Source: Runella sp. CRIBMP (GTDB lineage Bacteria > Bacteroidota > Bacteroidia > Cytophagales > Spirosomataceae). From it: 64,000 nucleotides of DNA. A program made the translations under genes and the position numbers. Where the stretch lies: assembly GCF_009905605.1 (NCBI RefSeq), contig NZ_JAAAKZ010000005.1, positions 288,845 to 352,844 of the forward strand, in the 5' to 3' direction. Below are positions 35,054 to 42,118 of this stretch, in pieces. The notes beneath the pieces were generated by a model, which did not search any database, had not been told where the DNA came from, and saw only the letters and a program-made list of their open reading frames with translations. The number at the start of each line of letters is the position of its first letter. The first letter of the stretch is position 1.

Positions 35054-35308
35054 ATGTTAACACAAGTTTCGAGAGTGATTATTGCGGGTCTTTTTGGGGG
35101 GCTATTTTTATTTATTCTTCCCTTTTTATTGTTGAAGGCCTTTTTGTTCTTTCTTTTTGCAGGGCTGATTTTCCGTCTATTTGCGGGGCGTCGCCGCCGT
35201 TATTGGAAACAATACCAAACCCATTTTGCGCCTTATGAAGACGTAACGGCGCAGTACCGAAAAGAAGGTTTGAAAGACGAGTTTCAACGCCCGACCATTA
35301 AAATCTAA
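35054..35308 (+). CDS. Small membrane protein
   Basis: This 84-residue protein has one long hydrophobic hairpin (about residues 8-44, rich in Phe and Leu), a basic stop-transfer GRRRRYWKQ and a soluble tail (APYEDVTAQYRKEGLKDEF). I do not recognise the family. It belongs to the same-strand group between the third sigma factor and Hsp20. The His-rich gene follows 26 bp later, so these are likely cotranscribed. Confidence 0.65.
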   Translation: MLTQVSRVIIAGLFGGLFLFILPFLLLKAFLFFLFAGLIFRLFAGRRRRYWKQYQTHFAPYEDVTAQYRKEGLKDEFQRPTIKI

Positions 35309-35334
35309 ACATCCCCTAAAATTACGGAACCAAC

Positions 35335-35538
35335 ATGAACCGAAGAACCAAATGGATCTTGGGCGTGACAGTCGCGCTCATTACCGCCGCGAGTTTGCGC
35401 ATTACCGTCGGGCATCAACATCATTGGCGAGGCCATCATCATTATGCTGAAGGTCATCAACAATGCGAAAGCCGTTGGTCCAAACACGGTCACCAAGGCC
35501 CCGAAAAGCCACAGACCGAACCTCAAAAAAATCAGTAA
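35335..35538 (+). CDS. Small secreted His-rich protein
   Basis: This 67-residue protein has an N-terminal hydrophobic segment (residues 7-23) and a strongly His-rich mature part, with VGHQHHWRGHHHYAEGHQ near 25-42 and further His near 51-53. Such a composition suggests metal binding (Cu, Zn or Ni) in the periplasm or at the membrane surface. It is not assigned to a family. It lies 26 bp after the small membrane protein and 19 bp before Hsp20, whose own N-terminus is also His-rich, so both may serve one stress response. Confidence 0.65.
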   Translation: MNRRTKWILGVTVALITAASLRITVGHQHHWRGHHHYAEGHQQCESRWSKHGHQGPEKPQTEPQKNQ

Positions 35539-35557
35539 CCAACTAAATTACAACAAT

Positions 35558-35974
35558 ATGCATCACCAAGGAAGATGTGGCCATGGACATCCCGGAATGG
35601 GATACGGCCACCCAGGGAAACGATTTGGCCGGCCGTTTGGAGGCGGTTCTTTCCGTGTCCCTGTCAATGTACTGAAAACCGACAGCAGCTACGAAATTTT
35701 CGTCATTGCGCCCGACCGCGCCAAAGATGATTTCAAAATCAGTCTGAAAGGCAATGAATTGAACGTTTCGTATCAGGCAAAAGAAGAAGCCGACCAAAAC
35801 AAAAATTGGATTCGGACCGAATTTAAAAAAGCGTCGTTTGAGCGTAGTTTCTTTATCGACGAAACGATTGATTCGGCCGCGATTAGAGCCGAATATCAAA
35901 ACGGCATTTTGCAGGTGACCTTACCGATTATTCCTGGCTCCGAACAACCCACGCAGGAGATTTTTGTGGCGTAG
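35558..35974 (+). CDS. Hsp20/alpha-crystallin family small heat-shock protein
   Basis: This 138-residue small heat-shock protein holds unfolded proteins without ATP. A short N-terminus rich in His and Gly (MHHQGRCGHGHPGMGYGHPG) precedes the alpha-crystallin domain (about 35-130). That domain has VNVLKTDSSYEIFVIAPD, the EFKKASFERSFFID strand and the hallmark AEYQNGILQVTLP. The frame is open to 35444, but the ATG at 35558 matches the domain and avoids overlap with the His-rich gene. A CACGCAAAG hairpin follows. The N-terminal His/Gly tract is unusual for the family. Confidence 0.9.
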   Translation: MHHQGRCGHGHPGMGYGHPGKRFGRPFGGGSFRVPVNVLKTDSSYEIFVIAPDRAKDDFKISLKGNELNVSYQAKEEADQNKNWIRTEFKKASFERSFFIDETIDSAAIRAEYQNGILQVTLPIIPGSEQPTQEIFVA

Positions 35975-36000
35975 TCAATTTAATCACCGCTGCGGCGGGC

Positions 36001-36059
36001 CACGCAAAGTCACTGAGATGCAGAGTTTAAACCCCTTTACGTCTTAGCGCCTTTGCGTG
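36001..36059 (+). repeat. CACGCAAAG-type hairpin, copy 2
   Basis: An imperfect 59-nt palindrome opens with cacgcaaag (36001-36009) and closes with cctttgcgtg (36050-36059), followed by a T-rich stretch. It lies 26 bp after the Hsp20 stop and 10 bp before the end of the convergent gene. Its left flank taatcac also resembles copy 1 (17191). Confidence 0.65.
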
Positions 36060-36069
36060 ATTTTTATTT

Positions 36070-37185
36070 TTAAACAGTAATTCTCCTTTTTCTACCCAAC
36101 ACCTGCCAAGTATCGGTAATAGACTGATTTTCGACGACATAGGCTTCGTCATAAAGGTTGACCGTAGGGCAGACGTGATACGGAACTCCGTACAAAACAT
36201 CACCTACATTGATACTTTCCCAATCACTGACTTGAATCACACCATGCTCTTCACTTTGGCCGATGAGCTCATAGTTTTCCAAATTTAAAAAACGAATCCG
36301 TTTATCAATCGGGTTTTCGGCGGCTACCGCTTTATGCCCCATGTCAATGGTAATAATTCCCTTTTTAGGTTTTGAAATCACCCTGGTCAAGACCAAGGCG
36401 GCATATTCAAAAGGTTGTTCGGGAAGTTTGTCGCCGTAGCCCCAATCCCACAATACGCACGTGCCAGGACTGCAATAGATTTCGTGGTGCAAGGCGTGCG
36501 CAGTAAAGGTAGGAGTACCGCCCGCGATGATAATGGGTTTGGGCAAGCCTGCTTCCTCAATGGATTCTATAAAATGCTGTACATCCACAAAGCCCGTTTC
36601 AACCTCGTGTTTACGCGTTTCAAAATCAGGCGTTCGCAGGTGCCCGTCGTAGACGTGCAAGCCGTGGCATTTGAGGTTTGGGAGTTCGTGTAGGTGTTTG
36701 TATAACGAAAAAATAGTGTTGTCGAGCGGGTGGCCTGAGCGGTCCATGCCGCTGTTGACGTCTACAAAAACGTTGCTGATAAGGCCATGTTTTTCAAAAA
36801 TCTGATTGTGGTCATCGGCGACGGCTTCTGTATCAATGAGAGAGGCAAAAAATACGTCGGGATATTTTTGACACAGCGCAACCAATCGTTCAATTTTTGG
36901 CCCGACCAATTGGTGGGCAATAATGAGGTGTTTGGCCCCTGCTATCGCGGCCATTTCAGCTTCGGCAATGGTGGCACATTTGAACTTGGAAATACCCATT
37001 TCAAGCATCATTTCCACAATTTTGGGCATTTTGTTGGTCTTTACGTGGGTATAAAGTCGGTCGACACTGCCCGCAATGTCAATCATTTTTAGGATATTTT
37101 GCTGAACGCGCTCTTTATAAATCAGCAGAGAAGGAGAGTCGGCTTTGGACTCATTCTGAAGGATATACCAAGGATTGAGGGTCAT
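36070..37185 (-). CDS. D-threonine aldolase / D-serine dehydratase-like PLP enzyme
   Basis: This 371-residue PLP enzyme has an alanine-racemase-type TIM barrel at the N-terminus. The Schiff-base lysine lies in LYTHVKTNKMPKIVEMML near residues 44-61, with VFVDVNSGMDRSG and the phosphate loop GGTPTFTAH. The D-serine dehydratase-like C-terminal domain has the metal-binding His/Cys pair in HVCPTVNLYDEAYVVE (about 340-355). The family cleaves D-threonine or other D-3-hydroxy amino acids, or dehydrates D-serine. The exact substrate is not settled here. It is monocistronic by position. Confidence 0.87.
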   Translation of the reverse strand: MTLNPWYILQNESKADSPSLLIYKERVQQNILKMIDIAGSVDRLYTHVKTNKMPKIVEMMLEMGISKFKCATIAEAEMAAIAGAKHLIIAHQLVGPKIERLVALCQKYPDVFFASLIDTEAVADDHNQIFEKHGLISNVFVDVNSGMDRSGHPLDNTIFSLYKHLHELPNLKCHGLHVYDGHLRTPDFETRKHEVETGFVDVQHFIESIEEAGLPKPIIIAGGTPTFTAHALHHEIYCSPGTCVLWDWGYGDKLPEQPFEYAALVLTRVISKPKKGIITIDMGHKAVAAENPIDKRIRFLNLENYELIGQSEEHGVIQVSDWESINVGDVLYGVPYHVCPTVNLYDEAYVVENQSITDTWQVLGRKRRITV

Positions 37186-37630
37186 AAACGCAAACGGTTA
37201 ATCAGGTTTTTTATCTCCATTAGATGTCTAGGGGCAACATAAAAGACAATCTGAGAGTTGTGATTTTTTTAAACAGGATGAATGAAACTAAAGTTATTAT
37301 CGCGGGTTATACTAAACAGATTGACAAAGCCTATTCTATGGTGCAAAGCGGCCGATTTGGGAGAAAATAAATGTGGTATAGTAACCCAACAAAGACCGCC
37401 AACGGATAACCTTTATACGTATCAATGGTAAAAAAAAAGGAATTTATTTGGTGAACGTATTGATAACCTTTGAGTTGTAAAATGCACAATAGGAATATTC
37501 TCAATAAATCCCCAAAGAGTAATTACCTGAGCACCAAAGTTAATAAATTTGTTACGTCGAACTAAGACACGGAGTTGAGTATTCATTGATAATTAAATTT
37601 TTTTACACACTTTTTTAAAAGACCTATTGT
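37186..37630. other. Intergenic region upstream of nrdB
   Basis: This 445-bp gap separates the divergent D-threonine-aldolase-like and nrdB genes. A 30-codon frame (37278-37370, MNETKVIIAGYTKQIDKAYS...) is present but has no supporting homology that I recognise. A TAAATTTG box near 37546 could be the nrdB promoter. I find no convincing pair of NrdR boxes. Confidence 0.3.
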
Positions 37631-38626
37631 ATGTCAAATTTATTAGATGCTTCTGAAGAGCCGTTATTGGTTGAAGACCCCCACCGTTTTGTGCTTTTTC
37701 CGATTAAGCACCACGACATTTGGCAATTTTATAAAAACCACGAAGCGGCCTTTTGGACAGCAGAAGAGATTGATCTTGCCTCTGATTTGCAGGATTGGGA
37801 AAAACTCAATGATGGTGAACGCCACTTCATTTCGCACGTACTGGCTTTCTTCGCGGCATCAGACGGAATTGTGAACGAGAATTTGGCCGTTAATTTTCTG
37901 AAAGAAGTTCAGTACGCCGAAGCGAAGTGTTTCTATGGATTTCAGATTGCCATGGAAAATATCCACTCCGAGACTTATTCTTTGTTGATAGATACCTACA
38001 TCAAAGACCCGACCGAAAAAGACCGTATGCTGCGGGCCATTGAAACCATCCCTTGCGTGCAGAAAAAAGCCGAGTGGGCCTTGCGTTGGATTGGCAATGG
38101 CACATTTGCAGAGCGCCTCATTGCTTTTGCGGCCGTTGAAGGGATATTCTTCTCGGGGTCATTCTGCTCTATTTTCTGGTTGAAAAAACGCGGTTTGATG
38201 AAAGGGCTTTCATTCTCCAACGAGCTTATCTCCCGTGACGAAGGCTTGCACCGCGACTTTGCCTGCTTGCTCTATACCGACCACATTGTCAATAAGTTGC
38301 CTGAAGAAACCGTATATAGTTTAATCAAAGATGCGGTAGCCATTGAGCAGGAATTTGTGACCGAATCGTTGCCAGTGTCGTTGATTGGCATGAATTCCAA
38401 ATTGATGAACGAGTACATCGAATTCGTAGCCGACCACTTGTTGTTGTCTCTGGGCTTGCAGAAAGTATATAATGCGGTCAATCCGTTTGATTTTATGGAC
38501 ATGATTTCGCTTCAGGGAAAAACCAATTTCTTTGAGAAGAAAGTGGGCGAATACCAGAAAGCAGGTGTGAAAAACTCCAGCAAAGAAAGAGAAGTACAAC
38601 AACTGAGCTTTGACGCCGATTTTTAA
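37631..38626 (+). CDS. nrdB: Class Ia ribonucleotide reductase beta subunit
   Basis: This 331-residue subunit carries the diiron-tyrosyl radical used to reduce ribonucleotides. The sequence resembles eukaryotic R2: [19 protein letters not shown] near residues 50-68, then [20 protein letters not shown] near 97-116 with metal-ligand Glu and the radical Tyr in [24 protein letters not shown] and [10 protein letters not shown] carry further ligands. The radical Tyr and Fe/O2 site look intact. The alpha subunit gene (nrdA) is not in the window. A strong terminator 25 bp downstream makes nrdB a single-gene unit here. Confidence 0.95.
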   Translation: MSNLLDASEEPLLVEDPHRFVLFPIKHHDIWQFYKNHEAAFWTAEEIDLASDLQDWEKLNDGERHFISHVLAFFAASDGIVNENLAVNFLKEVQYAEAKCFYGFQIAMENIHSETYSLLIDTYIKDPTEKDRMLRAIETIPCVQKKAEWALRWIGNGTFAERLIAFAAVEGIFFSGSFCSIFWLKKRGLMKGLSFSNELISRDEGLHRDFACLLYTDHIVNKLPEETVYSLIKDAVAIEQEFVTESLPVSLIGMNSKLMNEYIEFVADHLLLSLGLQKVYNAVNPFDFMDMISLQGKTNFFEKKVGEYQKAGVKNSSKEREVQQLSFDADF

Positions 38627-38650
38627 GTCAGATTTACAGTTTAATAAAAA

Positions 38651-38681
38651 CAGAAAAGGGAGCGTTCGGCTCCCTTTTCTG
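38651..38681 (+). terminator. Intrinsic terminator of nrdB
   Basis: A perfect 13-bp inverted repeat (38651-38663 and 38669-38681) with a 5-nt gttcg loop. The right arm carries cccttttctg, and no long T-tract follows because the heptamer repeat begins at once. Confidence 0.8.
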
Positions 38682-38715
38682 ACTTCTGACTTCTGACTTC
38701 TGACTTCTGACTTCT
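38681..38715 (+). repeat. Heptanucleotide tandem repeat, five copies
   Basis: Five exact copies of gacttct run from the nrdB terminator to 2 bp before the stop codon of the convergent deoxynucleoside kinase gene. It is a slippage-prone simple repeat outside coding sequence. Confidence 0.9.
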
Positions 38716-38716
38716 A

Positions 38717-39331
38717 CTACCGATACCCCAAAGCCTTATTCATTTGCTGAATAATGAAGTCAAAATCTTCGGTATTGTTTTCAAAATCAAGGCTGTTGAC
38801 GTTGATAGTCAATAGCGTCCCGTCCAGATAACTGTGGGCAAAGTTTTCGTATAACTCATTTAGGTTCAACAAATATTCGTCAGAAATGCTTTGCTCAAAA
38901 TCGCGACCACGTTTTTGGATTTGGCTGCGGAGTTTGGGCAAGTCTGCTTGTAGATACACAATCAAATCGGGGGCTTTGATGGCGTTTATCATCGTTTCGT
39001 AGAGCATTAAGTAATTTTGGTAGTCGCGCTCTTCCATCAATTTGGAGTCGGCCAAGTTTTTGGCGAAGATGAACGCATCTTCATAAATTGTACGGTCTTG
39101 CACCACGGTTTGGTAGTGCATGGAGCGGATTTTTTGGGCCTGCGAGAAGCGGCTGTTGAGAAAGAAAACCTGTAAATTGAACGACCAACGGGCCATATCT
39201 TCGTAAAAATCGGCTAAGTAAGGATTGCCTTCTACGGCTTCGTACAATACGCCCCACTTGTAATGTTCTGATAGTTTACGCGCCAGTGTGGTTTTGCCCG
39301 CACCAATGTTTCCAGTAATTGCAATGTGCAT
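38717..39331 (-). CDS. Deoxynucleoside kinase
   Basis: This 204-residue kinase phosphorylates deoxynucleosides for salvage. The P-loop is ITGNIGAGKTTLARKL (residues 4-19). The substrate-binding DRTIYEDAFIFAKNL near 78-92 and a basic lid LRSQIQKRGRDFEQ near 137-150 match the dNK/dGK/dCK family. The longer frame to 39466 lacks family features, while the ATG at 39331 places MHIAITGNIGAGK at the correct N-terminus. It is convergent with nrdB, so both genes bear on dNTP supply though they are transcribed toward each other. Confidence 0.92.
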   Translation of the reverse strand: MHIAITGNIGAGKTTLARKLSEHYKWGVLYEAVEGNPYLADFYEDMARWSFNLQVFFLNSRFSQAQKIRSMHYQTVVQDRTIYEDAFIFAKNLADSKLMEERDYQNYLMLYETMINAIKAPDLIVYLQADLPKLRSQIQKRGRDFEQSISDEYLLNLNELYENFAHSYLDGTLLTINVNSLDFENNTEDFDFIIQQMNKALGYR

Positions 39332-39469
39332 TGAAGTAAAAAAGTTAACCGTTAGTAGTAATATATTTGGGGTATGAGATTTGCTATTTGAAACGTAGAA
39401 ATATACGAAAAGTCTGCGAAGATAAAGAGATTTTGCGCTTTTTCTGCCGTATATGACCGTTGTCAATTA

Positions 39470-39496
39470 TTGACTGGTTATAAATTTGTATTTTTG
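39470..39496 (+). promoter_or_regulatory. Candidate promoter of trhO
   Basis: TTG at 39470-39472 and TATTTTTG at 39489-39496 fit the Bacteroidota TTG / TAnnTTTG promoter pattern, 16 bp apart. They lie 91 bp before the trhO ATG, in the gap divergent from the deoxynucleoside kinase. Confidence 0.45.
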
Positions 39497-39586
39497 CAGG
39501 AAACTTATCTGGTCAATTTTTCTTTTAACTGATTGAAAAAGAGCAAATGGCCAACCGTTTGCGTAACAAACAACCGTTTTTTTGTG

Positions 39587-40561
39587 ATGAAGCCTTACAG
39601 TGTCCTTTTGTATTATCAATACGTGCCCATCGAAGATCCCGAGGCGTATCGTGATGCGCAGCACGAGTTTTGCGTAAATAATAATTTGCTTGGCCGTATC
39701 ATCATCGCTCCCGAAGGGCTCAACGGAACCGTATCGGGGTTGGTGGCCGATTGCGAAGCCTATATGAAATGGGTGAAAGAAGACCCACGTTTTGCCACAG
39801 TTGACTTTAAAGTGGAATACCACGAAGCGCACGCGTTCCAGAAACTGCACGTGCGACTAAAAGAAGAAATTGTTAATTCAGACCTACCAGTTGATCCCTT
39901 GAAACAAACGGGAACCCACTTAGAGCCCGCCGAATTTAAGCAGATGTTGCAGGAAGACCCTGATTTGGTGGTGATTGATATGCGCTCCAACTACGAACAC
40001 AGTGTAGGTAAATTTAAAGGAGCCATTACGTTTGACATGGAAAACCTGCGCGAGCTTCCCGACCATATCCAGGAAATCGAGCACCTCAAAGGACAAGGCA
40101 AAAAAATCGTAACCTATTGTACGGGCGGTATCAAGTGCGAAAAAGCCAGTGCGTACCTATTGGACCAAGGCTTTGACAACGTTTATCAACTCCACGGAGG
40201 CATTATCAAATATGGCTTGGAAGCAGGCGGAGAAGATTTTGAAGGAAAATGCTACGTATTCGACAATCGCCTGACGGTAGATGTCAACCACGTCAATCCT
40301 AAAGTGATTTCAAAATGCTACGTGTGCGGCACTGCCTCCGACCGTATGGTCAACTGCGCCAACAACGACTGCAACATCCACGTAGCAATGTGTGAAGACT
40401 GCGGCTGGAAAATGGAAGGGGCATGCTCCGAAGAATGTAAATGCAGCCCCAACAAACGGGTCTATAACGGCACGGGCTATTATCCCAAAAAAAGCGATCA
40501 TTATACGCCATTGCAGGGCTTGAAAAGCTTCAAAAAGTCGATGAAGAAAGAAGAAGCATAA
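39587..40561 (+). CDS. trhO: tRNA uridine(34) hydroxylase, rhodanese-type
   Basis: TrhO (formerly YceA) uses O2 to hydroxylate U34 of certain tRNAs. The 324-residue protein begins MKPYSVLLYYQYVPI, a typical TrhO opening. An N-terminal alpha/beta domain (to about 100) is followed by a rhodanese domain (about 125-230) with the catalytic loop TYCTGGIKCEKA, then a C-terminal Cys-rich segment (CYVCG, NCANNDC, MCEDCGW, CSEECKC) that looks metal-binding. The frame extends to 39533, but the ATG at 39587 is preferred. GTG at 39584 is an alternative. A hairpin repeat follows. Confidence 0.92.
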   Translation: MKPYSVLLYYQYVPIEDPEAYRDAQHEFCVNNNLLGRIIIAPEGLNGTVSGLVADCEAYMKWVKEDPRFATVDFKVEYHEAHAFQKLHVRLKEEIVNSDLPVDPLKQTGTHLEPAEFKQMLQEDPDLVVIDMRSNYEHSVGKFKGAITFDMENLRELPDHIQEIEHLKGQGKKIVTYCTGGIKCEKASAYLLDQGFDNVYQLHGGIIKYGLEAGGEDFEGKCYVFDNRLTVDVNHVNPKVISKCYVCGTASDRMVNCANNDCNIHVAMCEDCGWKMEGACSEECKCSPNKRVYNGTGYYPKKSDHYTPLQGLKSFKKSMKKEEA

Positions 40562-40573
40562 AAATACAAAGTT

Positions 40574-40608
40574 CACGCAAGGGCGCTCAAGAGCAGCGTC
40601 TTTGCGTG
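40574..40608 (+). repeat. CACGCAAAG-type hairpin, copy 3
   Basis: cacgcaagggcgctc (40574-40588) pairs with gcgtctttgcgtg (ending 40608) through about 14 pairs including G-U. It begins 13 bp after the trhO stop and shares its core with the hairpins at 17191 and 36001. Confidence 0.7.
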
Positions 40609-40922
40609 CATCCTTTCTCAGGTCTGTGAAGACACCTAAATAGAGTATATACCCATCTTTTGAGTTGATTACTTACTTCAACCTCTTAGTGCATTCTTAG
40701 CCACCATCTACGGCGCCTTTACTTTTAGCAGCCTTCTATCTGTTCATTCTCCATTTTGTCGTCTGGTTTTACGCCTTACCTCCTCATTTTCGGCACTTCA
40801 CTTGTTTTTTTACGCACCTCATACTCATTCGTTTCGGCAGCCGAATTTCATCATACAATTTTGTATCATCAAAACAGCCAAAAATAGGTACAAATGACCG
40901 TTACGAAGCATTTCTTTTAGTC
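40609..40922. other. Intergenic region without recognised features
   Basis: These 314 bp between the trhO hairpin and the next gene have no credible coding frame. A small palindrome atacaattttgtat lies near 40855, about 55 bp before the next start. I see nothing else. Confidence 0.4.
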
Positions 40923-41549
40923 ATGAAAACCCTCTTTTTCTTTTTTATCTCATTATTTATCCATTTTAACAGCATGGCACAGACAAAAGTAGCGGGCGAA
41001 TACCGATTGACGGGTATTCATGACATGGCCGCAGGATTTACCTTAACGGAGCAAGGTACGTTTGAATTTTTCTACGTGTATGGTGCGGTCGACCGATTTG
41101 CCCAAGGTACCTACACCGTAGATGGCAAAACCATCAAGCTCAAAAGCAGCAAAGAGGCTGGCAAGGATTTTAATATCACCAAACAAAGTAAGATTGGCAA
41201 AGGCTACACCATCAAAGTAGTAGCCCCAAATCCGATGTTGGCGCAATATGTAAAAGCGATTGTTTTTAGAGGGCAGGAAAAATCAGTAGAGTTTGTAAAT
41301 AAAAAGGGAGAATTGCACCTAAACGACGGGTACATTGACCGAATTTACCTCCAGCACGAGCTATTTCCAGACATCGCCAGCGAAATAAAATCTGAAACCA
41401 ACGACAACAACTACTTTGAAGTAGGCCTTAACCCTTCGTTGGAGAAGGTGAGTTTTAAAGGCGTTGATTTTACATTGGACAACGACACGCTTACTTGCCT
41501 ACCCAATTATTTCATGCCTTTTGAAAACATTCGATTTGTTAAGCATTAA
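40923..41549 (+). CDS. Secreted protein of unknown function
   Basis: This 208-residue protein has a clear signal peptide (MKTLFFFFISLFIHFNSMAQ). The mature part starts VAGEYRLTGIHDMAAGF and seems all-beta (FTLTEQGTFEFFYVYGAVDRFAQGTY), like small lipocalin-type or DUF-type periplasmic proteins. I do not recognise a named family and see no catalytic motif. The next gene starts 19 bp later on the same strand, so the two are probably expressed together. Confidence 0.75.
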   Translation: MKTLFFFFISLFIHFNSMAQTKVAGEYRLTGIHDMAAGFTLTEQGTFEFFYVYGAVDRFAQGTYTVDGKTIKLKSSKEAGKDFNITKQSKIGKGYTIKVVAPNPMLAQYVKAIVFRGQEKSVEFVNKKGELHLNDGYIDRIYLQHELFPDIASEIKSETNDNNYFEVGLNPSLEKVSFKGVDFTLDNDTLTCLPNYFMPFENIRFVKH

Positions 41550-41568
41550 TAATCAAACCCCGATAGCC

Positions 41569-41952
41569 ATGTCAAACATCAAAACAAAAATAGACGAATT
41601 TGAGGTTCGTGACCTTGAAGACAACGGCATCCTACGTATTTATGTAGAGTATAACACCGAAATGGGCAACCGTGGCGTGCCGGGCATTCAGGTGTGGTAT
41701 ACCATTGCGGGCGGTACTTCCATCGTCAATTTTGAACCGCTTCATGTCGAGCGCTGGGCGTATCAGGCCCAAAAACAAAACGTTCAGGAATACCTTATTG
41801 CCGACAATTCTTGGACAACCTACGAAGATACCTACATCAAGAATTATTTAATCATCGACGAAACACCCAAAGCCCGGGTTGAAGTAAAAGTGCGGAGCAA
41901 AAAAGCGCCCATCATCCGTGAATACGACCTGCCGTTTTTACTCGAAGAATAA
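41569..41952 (+). CDS. Conserved hypothetical cytosolic protein
   Basis: This 127-residue protein has no signal peptide. It starts MSNIKTKIDEFEVRDLEDNG and shows alternating strands (ILRIYVEYNTEMG, VWYTIAGGTSIVNF), then a basic strand RVEVKVRSKKAPIIREYDLP. I do not recognise the family. The frame runs open from 41464, but the ATG at 41569 avoids overlap with the preceding secreted protein and is the likely start. It is probably cotranscribed with that gene (19-bp gap). Confidence 0.65.
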   Translation: MSNIKTKIDEFEVRDLEDNGILRIYVEYNTEMGNRGVPGIQVWYTIAGGTSIVNFEPLHVERWAYQAQKQNVQEYLIADNSWTTYEDTYIKNYLIIDETPKARVEVKVRSKKAPIIREYDLPFLLEE

Positions 41953-41979
41953 TTTATCATTAAATTTTAGAACAACCTG

Positions 41980-42021
41980 ACTCCCAAGCTATCGTTGACT
42001 CCACAGCGGCGGTTTGGGAGT
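41980..42021 (+). terminator. Weak hairpin, possible terminator
   Basis: actcccaa (about 41980-41987) pairs with ttgggagt (about 42014-42021) across a long loop. A-rich rather than T-rich sequence follows. It is 28 bp after the hypothetical gene's stop and is only a weak candidate. Confidence 0.3.
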
Positions 42022-42118
42022 GTTTCATTAAATAAAAAAAACGCCCTTGAAGCTAATTTACCCCTATTTTTGTTCGTTACTAATGGCAAAGGGTATTTGT
42101 ACCAACTGTTTTTATTGA

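Noticed and set aside
37186..37630. NrdR-box regulated promoter for nrdB
   Set aside because: I could not find two properly spaced copies of the acaCwAtATaTwGtgt-type box.
38681..38715. Short repeat array resembling a CRISPR
   Set aside because: The unit is a 7-bp direct tandem without spacers, and no cas genes are present.
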